Source: Cutibacterium equinum (GTDB lineage Bacteria; Actinomycetota; Actinomycetes; Propionibacteriales; Propionibacteriaceae). Taken from it: DNA of 64,000 nucleotides. Position 1 is the first letter of the stretch. The number at the start of each line of letters is the position of its first letter. Shown piece after piece: positions 9,739 to 18,723 of this stretch. The position numbers and the translations under genes were made by a program. The notes under the pieces were generated by a model that ran no database searches, was not told where the DNA came from, and saw only the letters and a list, made by a program, of their open reading frames with translations. Where the stretch lies: assembly GCF_028021195.1 (NCBI RefSeq), contig NZ_CP115668.1, forward strand, positions 2,046,001-2,110,000. The letters are read 5' to 3'.

Positions 9739-10166
9739 CGATGTGCGCGCCAAGGTCGCACTGATGGCTGGGTCGGATCCTCGGGTCCGGCCCTTGCCAT
9801 GTCCGGGAGCCGGCGACGGAGTGCCCTGGACCCCGTGGTGTGCCGACGCCACCGTCCCCTGCCACCTGCGCCAGTTGTGCCCCACCTGCGCCCTGGATCG
9901 AGCTGGTGTGCCGACGCCACCTGCGCCAGTTGTGCCCCACCTGCGCCTCCCCACCAACCCCAAACCACGCCCCCAACGCCCAACCCCTGCCACCTGCGCC
10001 AGTTGTGCCCCACCTGCGCCAAAAAATCTGGCGCAGGTGGGGCACAACTGGCGCAACTGCGTTTTGCAGGGGAGCAGGGGGGAAGAAGCGGGACCAGGGC
10101 CAAGATGGCAGCAGCCAAGATCGGCCGAGGCCAAGCGAACGAGCGGGAGCTACCTCTGAACCCGCC
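9739..10166. repeat. Intergenic repeat cluster: 31-bp unit, three direct copies and one inverted
   Basis: This 428-bp gap has no convincing gene. A 31-bp unit starting CCACCTGCGCCAG and ending CCCACCTGCGCC occurs at 9862-9892, 9917-9947 and 9990-10020. An inverted copy starts at 10030. A further 15-bp stretch, GTGTGCCGACGCCAC, occurs at 9838 and again at 9906. ORFs crossing it on both strands are by-products of the repeat. Confidence 0.85.
9996..10054. terminator. 26-bp perfect inverted repeat
   Basis: The third direct copy and the inverted copy of the 31-bp unit form a perfect 26-bp stem (9996-10021 with 10029-10054) and a 7-base AAAAATC loop. It lies between convergent deoC and the ThuA-like gene. 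It may end transcription from both sides, although it is much longer than a typical terminator. Confidence 0.6.
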
Positions 10167-10886
10167 TCAGACCGTCTGGGGCTGCGGGTTCACCTCAACA
10201 CCCGCCGCAGCAGATTCGCGTCGCTTCCAATTCAGCAACCACGACACCTCGTTGCACAACAACTGACGTCGCGACGGCGAGTAGTACGACCTCGACGAGT
10301 GGCCCAGTCCGTCGTAGACGACGTTGTTGCCCATCACCCAGCACATCACGTGGAACTCCTCGCCGGTTTCATGAAAGAGCAACGGGTTGGCGAGCGAGTT
10401 GATGTCCAGGTTGCAGTAACGCTCGTCATAAGCGATCACCTGATCGACACCGCGCAGGATCGGGTGATCCGCAGCCTCCGGAACCGGTTCGAACACGGCG
10501 TAGGAGCGCTCCGGATGTCCGCTGGCCCCCAGCACCCACGCACCTCCGAGGATGGCCGGCCACAACTCCCAGTCACAGAAGGTGTTGCATGCGGTGTGCA
10601 GGCCGAGGATCGGTTTACCGGCCTCGTGGTGCTCACGGACCTTGTTGTGGGCGCGGGACCACTCGGGCATGTAGTCCCATCCCTCCTCCGGGTCACCTCC
10701 GCCGGTATTGACGATGAGCAAGTCCGCGTCATCGAGGTGGTCCAGGGCTTCCGGCTCGGAACGCCTCACCTCCACGTGATGACCACGCTCGGTCAAGATC
10801 TGAGAGACGGCCTCGGAGGTCGCGTCAAAGTCGTGAATCTCGTCGGCGTAACGTCCAGCCCCCGACAACACGAGAATGTGTCCCAT
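10167..10886 (-). CDS. ThuA-like domain protein
   Basis: A 239-residue protein of the ThuA group, which has a class I glutamine-amidotransferase-like fold. The N-terminus ILVLSGAGRYADEIHD, the LLIVNTGGGDPEEGWDY segment (about 56-72) and GKPILGLHTACNTFCDW (about 90-106) match the family. A histidine-rich strand near HVMCWVMGNNVVYDGLGHSS follows the usual pattern, where relatives read P-V-W or similar. ThuA is tied to trehalose and disaccharide metabolism in rhizobia, but its reaction is unclear. AGGAAGGAA precedes the ATG. No sugar genes are adjacent. Confidence 0.75.
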   Translation of the reverse strand: MGHILVLSGAGRYADEIHDFDATSEAVSQILTERGHHVEVRRSEPEALDHLDDADLLIVNTGGGDPEEGWDYMPEWSRAHNKVREHHEAGKPILGLHTACNTFCDWELWPAILGGAWVLGASGHPERSYAVFEPVPEAADHPILRGVDQVIAYDERYCNLDINSLANPLLFHETGEEFHVMCWVMGNNVVYDGLGHSSRSYYSPSRRQLLCNEVSWLLNWKRRESAAAGVEVNPQPQTV

Positions 10887-10994
10887 CGGACTTCCTTCCT
10901 GATTCTGGGTGGACCCAATAGATCACAGTAGGAGACTAACCCGCCGAGAAGGAACTCGTTCATGTGGGAGCTCTCGACGGCACTGACGACGACA

Positions 10995-11024
10995 AGGACC
11001 CCCACGATTCCTCGCGGGGGTCCT
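10995..11024. terminator. Hairpin terminator of the FHA gene
   Basis: AGGACCCCC...GGGGGTCCT forms a 9-bp outer stem, with a further CGA/TCG inner pairing across one mismatch. It lies 20 bp past the FHA gene stop on the minus strand. Confidence 0.7.
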
Positions 11025-11043
11025 GATGTCTGGCGGGCTCGAG

Positions 11044-12669
11044 TCAGCCTTGGTAGGCCTCAATGGTGATGATGACGCCGTCACCCAGATCGACGGAGTC
11101 ACCGATGGCCAGGTCAATCGTCTGCCCACTGTCCAGTCGCAGCGGCTCCTGGCCGATGCGGCGAACGACGGTGCCGTTCGTGGAATGCATGTCGGTGACT
11201 TCGATCCCCCACTGGCCGGGAGCGAATTTCACGTGGGTACGACTGATGTCTTGTCCAGGCGACGGAACGCGCATGACGTCCTCGCCATTGTCAGCTCGCG
11301 GGGCGCGACCGGCGAGAACGGCACCCTTGAGGTGAGCGACCTCTCCGGTCGTCGAGACCAGGGTGGCAGCCGCAGAATCTGACGGCGAGGAGAGTCGTCG
11401 GATCGTCGAAGCGGACGCGAAGCGCCAGTCCCCGTTGTACCGCGACTCGCCGTGAGGCTGCTCCGACGAGGCGGGCTGCTCCGAGGGCGCTGTCTGCTCA
11501 GGCTGCTGGGGTGCCACCACCGGAGCGAGGGCGGAGACGTCGTCGGGCTCGGACTGGACCCCCACCGGCTGAGTACCGGTGTGGAGCTCACCACCGTCGG
11601 CAAGCCCAGGCGCCTCGTCGCTCCCCAGGTCCTCGTCGAGGGGGCGGATTGGCGCCATGTCCTCATCAGCAACCGCAACCTCGACGGATTCCGGCTCGGT
11701 GACTCGGGCCGGGACAAGGTCCACGGGCTCCTCGGCATCCGGGGCGGCATCGTCAGCACCGGTCGTCGCGTCCTCGCCGGAAAGGACAGATTCCGTCGGA
11801 ACCGGAATCCCCGTCGGTGCGACCTCAGCAACCGGGTCGGGGACCACAACCGGGTCGGGGACCACAACCGGGTCGGGAATCTCGCCCGGGGCGGGAACCT
11901 CGACGAACCCGGGACCTTCCGCCTCGGCGGGCTGACCCTGATGATCGGTGAACTCGCGAGCTTCCGAGCCGCTTCCTGACTCGTCGAGCTTCTGCTCCTC
12001 AACCTCAGCGGCCCACGGCTTCTGGTCCTCAGGCTCAGGAGTCCACGGCTTCAGATCATCGTCAGGCTCGGGAGTCCACGGCTTGAGATCAGGCTCGGAG
12101 GCCCACGGCTTCTGCTCCTCAGGCTCGGGAGCCCACGGCTTGAGAGCGTCCTCAGAACTGGCCAACACCCTCGGACGGCGAACCTTGTCGCCCTCCTCGA
12201 CGACGAAGGGCTCGACGTTGCCCGTCGCGTCAATGATGATCTTGCTCGCCTGAGCCACGCCCAACAGCAGCGGCATCGTCAGCCTCTGCTCGACCTGTTC
12301 CATCTCGACGACGACGGTCGACGGATCAAGCTTCTTCTCGCTCCACGTCAGCAGACCCTCGCCGTGATTGACGACCTCACCGGTGGAGGCATCCTTGACG
12401 ACGATCTGGCCGCGGGCCATGGAGTACATCTCCCCGTCAACCCAGAAGAACAGTCCCAGGCTCGGCATCTGCGCCAACCCGATGGCCGTCAACGTCTCCA
12501 CGAGTGACTGGGGATCAGTCGCATCGGCCACCTGCTGCCAGATGGACGACACCAAGCCGGAATGACGCGGGGCAGCCGGCTGCATGACGACGAGGCTGCT
12601 CGGCCCGGCCAGCACCACCCAGGAGCCAGGGGTGTAGGTGGCACGCCAGGCGCCGAAAGTCTGGGACAT
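11044..12669 (-). CDS. FHA-domain protein with proline/tryptophan repeats
   Basis: A 541-residue protein. The last 100 residues form a forkhead-associated domain that binds phosphothreonine: GRAPRAD, then DISRTHVKF, then DMHSTNGTVV. The N-terminal 150 residues (from MSQTFGAWRATYTPG) form a separate globular domain of unknown role. Between them lies a long acidic Pro-rich linker with about five tandem units of the type KPW-APEP and a triple PDPVV repeat that is also visible in the DNA. I start at the ATG with GGAGGG five bases upstream; the reading frame continues open upstream but lacks such a site. FHA proteins of this kind often sit with Ser/Thr kinases, but none is nearby. Confidence 0.8.
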   Translation of the reverse strand: MSQTFGAWRATYTPGSWVVLAGPSSLVVMQPAAPRHSGLVSSIWQQVADATDPQSLVETLTAIGLAQMPSLGLFFWVDGEMYSMARGQIVVKDASTGEVVNHGEGLLTWSEKKLDPSTVVVEMEQVEQRLTMPLLLGVAQASKIIIDATGNVEPFVVEEGDKVRRPRVLASSEDALKPWAPEPEEQKPWASEPDLKPWTPEPDDDLKPWTPEPEDQKPWAAEVEEQKLDESGSGSEAREFTDHQGQPAEAEGPGFVEVPAPGEIPDPVVVPDPVVVPDPVAEVAPTGIPVPTESVLSGEDATTGADDAAPDAEEPVDLVPARVTEPESVEVAVADEDMAPIRPLDEDLGSDEAPGLADGGELHTGTQPVGVQSEPDDVSALAPVVAPQQPEQTAPSEQPASSEQPHGESRYNGDWRFASASTIRRLSSPSDSAAATLVSTTGEVAHLKGAVLAGRAPRADNGEDVMRVPSPGQDISRTHVKFAPGQWGIEVTDMHSTNGTVVRRIGQEPLRLDSGQTIDLAIGDSVDLGDGVIITIEAYQG

Positions 12670-12778
12670 TGACCCTCCAGAAGTCGAGGCACGGTTGGGG
12701 CCATTATTCCGCGCACACGGCCACGAAGTCGACAAAACTCCCCGATCGGACGTGGATCGGGGGTTCTGGACAGACATC

Positions 12779-12812
12779 GTGCGGCCCCTCCACCGCAATG
12801 GAGGGGCCGCAC
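12779..12812. terminator. Terminator of ppdK
   Basis: A perfect 14-bp stem (GTGCGGCCCCTCCA and complement, loop CCGCAA) lies about 35 bp past the ppdK stop on the minus strand. Confidence 0.85.
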
Positions 12813-12847
12813 GATTCACGTCAAGGGCGAAGTGACGTCCTCAAACT

Positions 12848-15499
12848 TCACTTCTCCTTCTGGGAGATGACGGCCTGAGCCGCAGCGAACCGAGCAACCG
12901 GGACGCGGAACGGCGAGCAGGACACGTAATCGAGCCCGGTCTTGTTGAAGAAGTGGATCGATTCCGGATCGCCACCGTGCTCACCGCAGACACCCAGATC
13001 CAGCTTCGGGTTGGTCTTGCGGCCTTTCTCGACAGCTCCGGCGACGAGCTGGCCGACGCCTTCCTGGTCGATCGAGGCGAACGGGTTGTCCTTGAGGACC
13101 TTGGTGCGCAGGTACTCGGTGAGGAAGCCGTTCTCGGCGTCGTCGCGGGAGATGCCCAACGTCGTCTGGGTCAGGTCATTGGTGCCGAAGCTGAAGAAGT
13201 CGGCGACCTCGGCGATCTTGTCGGCGATCAGGGCAGCACGCGGCAGCTCGATCATGGTGCCGATCTTGACGTCGACCTTGGTGCCGGCCGCCTCGCACTC
13301 CTCGTCAATGGCCTTCTGGACGATACGGCGATGGGTCTCGAGCTCGATCGGGGTGAAGACCAGCGGGATCATGATGTTGATCTGGACGGTCTCGCCCTCC
13401 TTCTTGAGCACCGACAGGACGGCGCGGATGATGGCGCGGGCCTGCATGTCGGGGATCTCCGGGTACAGCATGCCGAGGCGGCAACCACGGGTACCGAGCA
13501 TCGGGTTCTGCTCGTGCAGCTTCTTGACCTGGGCCAGCAGACGACGCTCTTTGTCGAGCTCGTTCGGATCGGCGCCCTGGTCCTCCATCTTCTGGACCTT
13601 CAGGGACTGCTCGACGAGGTTCGGCAGGAACTCGTGGAGCGGCGGGTCAAGCAGACGGACGGTGACGGGCAGCCCCTTCATCGCGGTGAAGATGCCCTCG
13701 AAGTCGGCCTGCTGCATCGGCAGGATCGTGTCGACGGCGGCCTGGCGCTCCTCCGGGGTGTCCGCGGTGATCATCTGGTGCATGGCCGGCAGACGATCGG
13801 CACCGAAGAACATGTGCTCGGTACGGCACAGGCCGATGCCCTCGGCGCCGAGTTCACGAGCCTTGGCGGCGTCGGTGGCGTTGTCGGCGTTGGCCTCGAC
13901 GCCCAGACGGCGGATGTCGTCGGCCCAGGAGAGGACCTCCTGGAAGTCGGCGTTGATCTGCGGCGGGGTGAGGGGAAGACCAGCAGCGAAGACTTCACCG
14001 GTGGAGCCGTCGAGGGTGATCATGTCTCCCTCGTGAATGACGGTGTCACCGATGGTCAGGGTGGCGGCCTTGGCGTCGATCTTGATGCCACGGGCACCAG
14101 CAACACAGGGCTTGCCCATGCCACGGGCAACCACGGCGGCGTGGGAGGTCATGCCGCCGTGGGCGGTCAGGACGCCCTGGCTGACGATGACGCCGTGAAT
14201 GTCGTCAGGGGTGGTCTCGAAGCGGACCAGGACGACCTTCTCGCCCTTGGCGCCGCGCTCGGCGGCGATGTCGGCGTCGAAGACAGCCTCACCGACGGCG
14301 GCACCGGGCGAGGCCGGCAGACCCTCGGCGACCGGCTGCTCGGAGTGGTTCGGGTCGATGGCCTCGTGCAGAAGCTGATCGAGCTGAGCGGGCTCGATCC
14401 GCATGAGGGCCTCTTCCTTGCTGATGACACCCTCGTCGACGAGGTCGCGAGCCACCTTGAGGGCAGCAGCGGCGGTGCGCTTGCCGTTACGGGTCTGCAG
14501 TAGGTAGAGCTTGCCGTTCTCGACGGTGAACTCCATGTCCTGCATGTCGCGGTAGTGCAGCTCCATCTTCTTCATGGTGTCGATGAGGTCGTGGTAGGCC
14601 TCCGGCAGCACCTGCTCCATCTCGGCGAGGGAGCGCGGGGTGCGGATGCCGGCGACGACGTCCTCACCCTGGGCGTTGACGAGGAACTCGCCGTAGAGCT
14701 CCTTGGCGCCGGTGGCGGGGTTACGGGTGAAGCAGACGCCGGTGGCCGAGGTGTCGCCACGGTTGCCGAAGACCATCTGCATGACGTTGACGGCGGTGCC
14801 CAGGTCGTCGGGAATCTTGTTGGCCTTGCGGTAGACGAAGGCGCGCGGGTTGAGCCAGGACCGGAAGACTGCGTCGACGGCACGCATCAGCTGCTCACGC
14901 GGATCCGTCGTCCAGTTGCCACCGAGCTGCTCGTTGGACAGCGTCTTGAAGGTGTCAACCAGGCCCTTGAGGTCATCGGCGGTCAGATCGGTGTCGGAGT
15001 CGACGCCCTTGTTCTCCTTGAGGGCGGTCAGGGCGTCCTCGTAGATGTGGGCGTCGATACCCTCGACGACCTCGCCGTACATCTGGATGAAGCGGCGGTA
15101 GCAGTCCCATGCGAAGCGCTCGTTGCCAGCTTCCTTGGCGACGGCCTCAACGGTGTCGTCGGAGATACCGAGGTTGAGGATCGTGTCCATCATGCCGGGC
15201 ATCGAGATGACGGCACCCGACCGAACCGAGACGAGAAGCGGCTTGTCGACGTCGCCCAGGCCGCGTCCGGTGCGCTCCTCCAGACGCTTGAGTCCATCCC
15301 ACACCTGGGAGTCGAGGCCTTCTGGCCACTCTCCCTTCCTCGTCATGGTGTCCACGCAGGCTTCGGTGGTGACGGTGAAACCGTCGGGCACCGGGACGCC
15401 GAGACGCATCATCTCGGCAACTCCTGCGCCCTTGCCGCCGAGCAGCGGCTTCATCTCTGCGCTGCCCTCGGACAAGTCGTACACGTAACGGTCGGTCAT
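12848..15499 (-). CDS. ppdK: Pyruvate, phosphate dikinase
   Basis: An 883-residue enzyme that interconverts pyruvate + ATP + Pi and PEP + AMP + PPi, an important reversible step in propionibacterial central carbon flow. The ATP-grasp domain fills the N-terminal 350 residues. The phosphohistidine domain has GGMTSHAAVVARGMGKPCV (about residue 450), containing the catalytic His and the nearby Thr that the partner regulator would phosphorylate. The C-terminal PEP/pyruvate barrel holds GTRGCRLG and ends with FGTNDLTQ and the active-site Cys in LGVCGEHGGDP. Length is normal. GGAG precedes the ATG. Its regulator gene lies upstream on the same strand. Confidence 0.97.
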   Translation of the reverse strand: MTDRYVYDLSEGSAEMKPLLGGKGAGVAEMMRLGVPVPDGFTVTTEACVDTMTRKGEWPEGLDSQVWDGLKRLEERTGRGLGDVDKPLLVSVRSGAVISMPGMMDTILNLGISDDTVEAVAKEAGNERFAWDCYRRFIQMYGEVVEGIDAHIYEDALTALKENKGVDSDTDLTADDLKGLVDTFKTLSNEQLGGNWTTDPREQLMRAVDAVFRSWLNPRAFVYRKANKIPDDLGTAVNVMQMVFGNRGDTSATGVCFTRNPATGAKELYGEFLVNAQGEDVVAGIRTPRSLAEMEQVLPEAYHDLIDTMKKMELHYRDMQDMEFTVENGKLYLLQTRNGKRTAAAALKVARDLVDEGVISKEEALMRIEPAQLDQLLHEAIDPNHSEQPVAEGLPASPGAAVGEAVFDADIAAERGAKGEKVVLVRFETTPDDIHGVIVSQGVLTAHGGMTSHAAVVARGMGKPCVAGARGIKIDAKAATLTIGDTVIHEGDMITLDGSTGEVFAAGLPLTPPQINADFQEVLSWADDIRRLGVEANADNATDAAKARELGAEGIGLCRTEHMFFGADRLPAMHQMITADTPEERQAAVDTILPMQQADFEGIFTAMKGLPVTVRLLDPPLHEFLPNLVEQSLKVQKMEDQGADPNELDKERRLLAQVKKLHEQNPMLGTRGCRLGMLYPEIPDMQARAIIRAVLSVLKKEGETVQINIMIPLVFTPIELETHRRIVQKAIDEECEAAGTKVDVKIGTMIELPRAALIADKIAEVADFFSFGTNDLTQTTLGISRDDAENGFLTEYLRTKVLKDNPFASIDQEGVGQLVAGAVEKGRKTNPKLDLGVCGEHGGDPESIHFFNKTGLDYVSCSPFRVPVARFAAAQAVISQKEK

Positions 15500-15804
15500 G
15501 ACTGATCTCCTTCGATCTGTGTCAGCCTGTTTAGCGATTCACGGCGTTCGGACCCGTGCGACTGCGCAACGAGCCCGACACCCGGCCCTATCGGGCCGGA
15601 CGTCGTCATTCTCTCACGCTCGCGGGGCATTTTCACGGGGCAGAGCGATCAAGAATGACGAATACTTACGCGCGCACCAGGATCGTCACAACAGAATATG
15701 ACTTCCCATCTTTGATGCACTGTCTCCCAGCAAACAACCGCCCGCTTGATCGAAAGCGTCAAGTCCACGGGGTCTAGCGGGGTGCCGCTCCGGTGCCACG
15801 AGTG
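15500..15804. promoter_or_regulatory. Intergenic leader of ppdK
   Basis: A gap of about 305 bp between the regulator gene and ppdK, both minus strand. I see the ppdK ribosome site (GGAG) next to the start, and otherwise no gene, RNA or clear operator. It presumably holds the ppdK promoter. Confidence 0.4.
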
Positions 15805-16689
15805 TCAGGGCCGGGTGCGATAGGACCCCGCCGGTTTGCGCAGCCTCGTCCCGGCTGTCTTGGCTCGCTGGTCGACGACGTCGATGACCTTCGTCGCCGA
15901 CTCCTCCAGGGCCAGGCCGGTGGTGTCGATGATGGGGCATCCCAGACGGCGTTGAATCTTGCCCACCTCGTCGAGTTCGTCGTAGATCGCGGCAAGGTCT
16001 GCGTAGCCGTCCTCATTGCCGAATCCGCCCAGCCCACGGACGCGACGGCCACGGATTTCCAGCAGCCGCTGGGCGTCGATCGTCAGGCCGACGATGCGCC
16101 ACCGATCGACGGCGGCCAGTTCGGCTGGCGGGGCGATACCGGGGACGAGCGGGACGTTGACGGTCTTGTAACCCAGGTAGCCCAGGTAGATCGACAGTGG
16201 GGTCTTGCCCGAGCGGCTCACGCCGACCAGGCAGATGTCGGCCTCGGTCAGCCGGTCGGGGATGGCGCCGTCGTCGTTACGGACCGCGAACTCCATCGCG
16301 GAGATGCGGGTGAAGTAGTCGGCCTCGACACCCACGGGACGGCGCGGTACGGCGTCCGCGTCGAGGCCAGAGGCCTCCTCCATCGCCTCGAGCATGGGGC
16401 CCATGAGGTTGACCTCGCGGATACCCATTTCCTCGCATGCATCAGTGACCATGTCGCGCATGTCGGGCAGGACAAGAGTGTGTACCACGCACACCCACTG
16501 CCCTGCTTCATGGGATTCCTCTACGGCTTCCAAGGCCGCAACCATGTCCGGGACGGTGCCGATCATCGGGTGGCGCACGATGTGCCAGTGGACCCCCTCG
16601 AACTGACTGCGCGCGGCGCGAGCCAGACGAACGGCGGTCTCACCCGTCGAATCGGCGATGACGTGTATTTCCAGGGGCGACTCTGCCAT
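15805..16689 (-). CDS. PPDK regulatory protein (DUF299 kinase/pyrophosphorylase)
   Basis: A 294-residue DUF299 protein. This family inactivates pyruvate phosphate dikinase by ADP-dependent phosphorylation of a Thr beside the catalytic His, and reactivates it with phosphate, releasing pyrophosphate. The N-terminus reads IHVIADSTGETA, the family signature. GVSRSGKTPLSIYLGYLGYK (about residues 155-174) is its P-loop. The position directly upstream of ppdK supports PPDK, rather than PEP synthetase, as the target. No second dikinase gene is visible in the window. Confidence 0.92.
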   Translation of the reverse strand: MAESPLEIHVIADSTGETAVRLARAARSQFEGVHWHIVRHPMIGTVPDMVAALEAVEESHEAGQWVCVVHTLVLPDMRDMVTDACEEMGIREVNLMGPMLEAMEEASGLDADAVPRRPVGVEADYFTRISAMEFAVRNDDGAIPDRLTEADICLVGVSRSGKTPLSIYLGYLGYKTVNVPLVPGIAPPAELAAVDRWRIVGLTIDAQRLLEIRGRRVRGLGGFGNEDGYADLAAIYDELDEVGKIQRRLGCPIIDTTGLALEESATKVIDVVDQRAKTAGTRLRKPAGSYRTRP

Positions 16690-16769
16690 GTCGTCATCCT
16701 AGGCTGCGGGCGGGCCGCAACGGCTGGGGACATCACCGTCGAGGTCACGTGGTCTGCCAGACTGCCATC

Positions 16770-17771
16770 ATGGACGCTGCCACCTTGGACCCCGTTGACG
16801 AGCTCATCGTCGCCGAATCACCGCAGGCTGAGGCTGTCTGGGTGCTGGGACGCCCTGGCCTGGTGCCACTCGCTGGCGAGCACGCCACCGCATGGTCTGA
16901 CGACTGCCGCGACCTCGCAGCGATTTCGGAGGGTCGCCGCCGCAACCCCCTGACCGCCAAGGACTGCACCACCCCGGTGGTCTGGATGGGCCTGCCGACC
17001 AGCCTCGACGCACTCGATGAACTCCTCGGCGCGCTGTGGCGGCTCCTGGGACCCGACGCCCACATCGTCGCCGGCGGACGCATCAAGCACATGTCCCGGT
17101 CCATGAATGACGTCGCAGCCCGTTGGTTCGATGACGTCCACGCCAGTCTCGGGGTGCGCAAGGCCCGTGTGCTGCACTTCTCGTCTCCCCGACAACGCCC
17201 TGCCATCACTGGCGAGTGGCCGCGCACCAACACCGTCAACGGGTTGACGATCCGGGCCCACGGCGGGGTCTTCCACACCGCAGGCCTCGACGCGGGGACG
17301 TCTCTCCTCCTCGACCACCTCGACGCCATCGCAGCCGACGTCACCACCGAGGTCGTCGACCTGGGATGCGGCAACGGCGTCATTTCCGCTCACCTGGCAC
17401 ACAGGCTCCCCCACGCCACCGTCCACGCCACCGACGTCTCCTGGCAAGCCGTCGACTCCACCCGTCTCACCGCCGAGGCGAACCGATTGCGCGTCATCAC
17501 CCATTGGTGCGACGGACTGTCAGACCTGCCCGACGGCAGTGTCGACGTCGTCGTCACCAACCCGCCCTTCCATCGTGGCTCCGCCCAGGATCACGCCCCG
17601 ACCCTGGCCATGCTGGCCGACGCCGCTCGCGTGTTGCGGCCCGGGGGCACTGTGTGGTGTGTCTACAACAATCACCTGCCCTGGGCGTCCCATCTGCGGC
17701 GCACAGTCGGGCCGACCCGCCAAATGGCGCGAAACCGTCAGTACACGGTCACGCGGACTGTCCGGGCGTAG
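16770..17771 (+). CDS. Class I SAM methyltransferase, RsmC/RlmG-like
   Basis: A 333-residue protein with the two-part layout of RsmC/RlmG enzymes that methylate guanine N2 in ribosomal RNA. A poorly conserved N-terminal domain (about 1-165) precedes the catalytic domain. VVDLGCGNGVIS (about 195) is the SAM-binding motif I and VVTNPPFH (about 260) is the NPPF active site. The C-terminal VLRPGGTVWCVYNNHLPW stretch fits the family. I start at the ATG MDAATLD; an in-frame GTG lies 21 bases upstream, and neither has a clear ribosome site, so the mRNA may be leaderless. The exact rRNA base cannot be assigned. Confidence 0.8.
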   Translation: MDAATLDPVDELIVAESPQAEAVWVLGRPGLVPLAGEHATAWSDDCRDLAAISEGRRRNPLTAKDCTTPVVWMGLPTSLDALDELLGALWRLLGPDAHIVAGGRIKHMSRSMNDVAARWFDDVHASLGVRKARVLHFSSPRQRPAITGEWPRTNTVNGLTIRAHGGVFHTAGLDAGTSLLLDHLDAIAADVTTEVVDLGCGNGVISAHLAHRLPHATVHATDVSWQAVDSTRLTAEANRLRVITHWCDGLSDLPDGSVDVVVTNPPFHRGSAQDHAPTLAMLADAARVLRPGGTVWCVYNNHLPWASHLRRTVGPTRQMARNRQYTVTRTVRA

Positions 17772-17849
17772 GTGCTGTCCGGGCGTAGGTGCTCGCGCCA
17801 AAGAGCAGAACTGTCACCGAACGCCCCGAAATCCACCTACCGTGGTGTC

Positions 17850-18707
17850 ATGAGTTCTCGCGTCATCCTCGTCAGTGACGATCGCCCCAGCCTCCGCTTC
17901 CCCGGCAGTCTGTTGTGGCCCGATGCCGCCTGTATGCGCGGCATTCACACTGGTGACTGGGCCGCCCACATTTTCGAGTACGCCATGTCCTTCGAGGGCA
18001 ATATGACGCAGGTGCGCGACATGGCCGCCTCCCACGGGATCGGTGTGCTGCATCCCCACGGCCTCCTGGCCAGCGAGCCGCCGGGGCTCATCGTCTGTGA
18101 CGTCGACTCCACCATCACGCGCACCGAAGCCATCGATCTGCTGGCCGAGTGCGCCGGAAAGGCCGAGGAGGTCAGCGAGATCACTGCCCGGGCGATGGCC
18201 GGACAGCTCGACTTCGCCCAGTCCCTCCACGAGCGCGTGAGGTGTCTGGAGGGTCTGCACGTCGGAGCCCTGGAGGAGGCTCGCAAGGCCACCGTCGTCA
18301 CGCCTGGGGCGGCCGAGCTCGTGGCTGCTGCACACGAGGTCGGGGCGGCTGTGGGCTTGGTCTCGGGGGGATTCACGGCCCTCGTCACCCCACTCGCCGA
18401 ACAGATCGGCGCTGACGTCACGGCTTCCAATGAATTGGAGATCGTCGACGACCATCTCACCGGTCGGGTCGTCGGGGACATCGTCGATCGGGCTGCCAAA
18501 GCCGCCTGGCTGCGTCGCTGGGCCGCTGAACGCGAGGTCCCCCTGGAACAAACGATTGCCGTGGGAGACGGGGCCAACGACCTCGACATGTTCGCCGTTG
18601 CCGGGATGGCGATCGCCTTTTGTGCCAAGCCCATTGCCGTCGAGGCGGCACGAAACACCATCCGGTGTGAGCGGATCGACGCAGTTCGCGCAGTGTGGGC
18701 GCGATGA
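17850..18707 (+). CDS. serB: Phosphoserine phosphatase SerB
   Basis: A 285-residue HAD-superfamily phosphatase for the last step of serine synthesis. Motif I is CDVDSTITRTEAID (about residues 87-100), where the first Asp is the nucleophile. Motif II is GLVSGGFTALV. Motif III is AVGDGANDLDMF. The first 80 residues form a short extra N-terminal region rather than a full ACT pair. I start at the ATG of MSSRVILVSDD; upstream codons are open but lack conservation or a ribosome site. The gene follows the methyltransferase by about 80 bp and precedes the mutarotase by 16 bp, suggesting a small plus-strand operon. Confidence 0.93.
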   Translation: MSSRVILVSDDRPSLRFPGSLLWPDAACMRGIHTGDWAAHIFEYAMSFEGNMTQVRDMAASHGIGVLHPHGLLASEPPGLIVCDVDSTITRTEAIDLLAECAGKAEEVSEITARAMAGQLDFAQSLHERVRCLEGLHVGALEEARKATVVTPGAAELVAAAHEVGAAVGLVSGGFTALVTPLAEQIGADVTASNELEIVDDHLTGRVVGDIVDRAAKAAWLRRWAAEREVPLEQTIAVGDGANDLDMFAVAGMAIAFCAKPIAVEAARNTIRCERIDAVRAVWAR

Positions 18708-18723
18708 CCACGATCATAGGACC

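Noticed and set aside
9862-10054. Possible CRISPR array
   Set aside because: Repeats are irregularly spaced (55 and 73 bp), one copy is inverted, spacers are not unique units, and no cas gene is near.
12953-14503. Long open frame opposite ppdK
   Set aside because: Same shadow effect; ppdK has all catalytic motifs on the minus strand.
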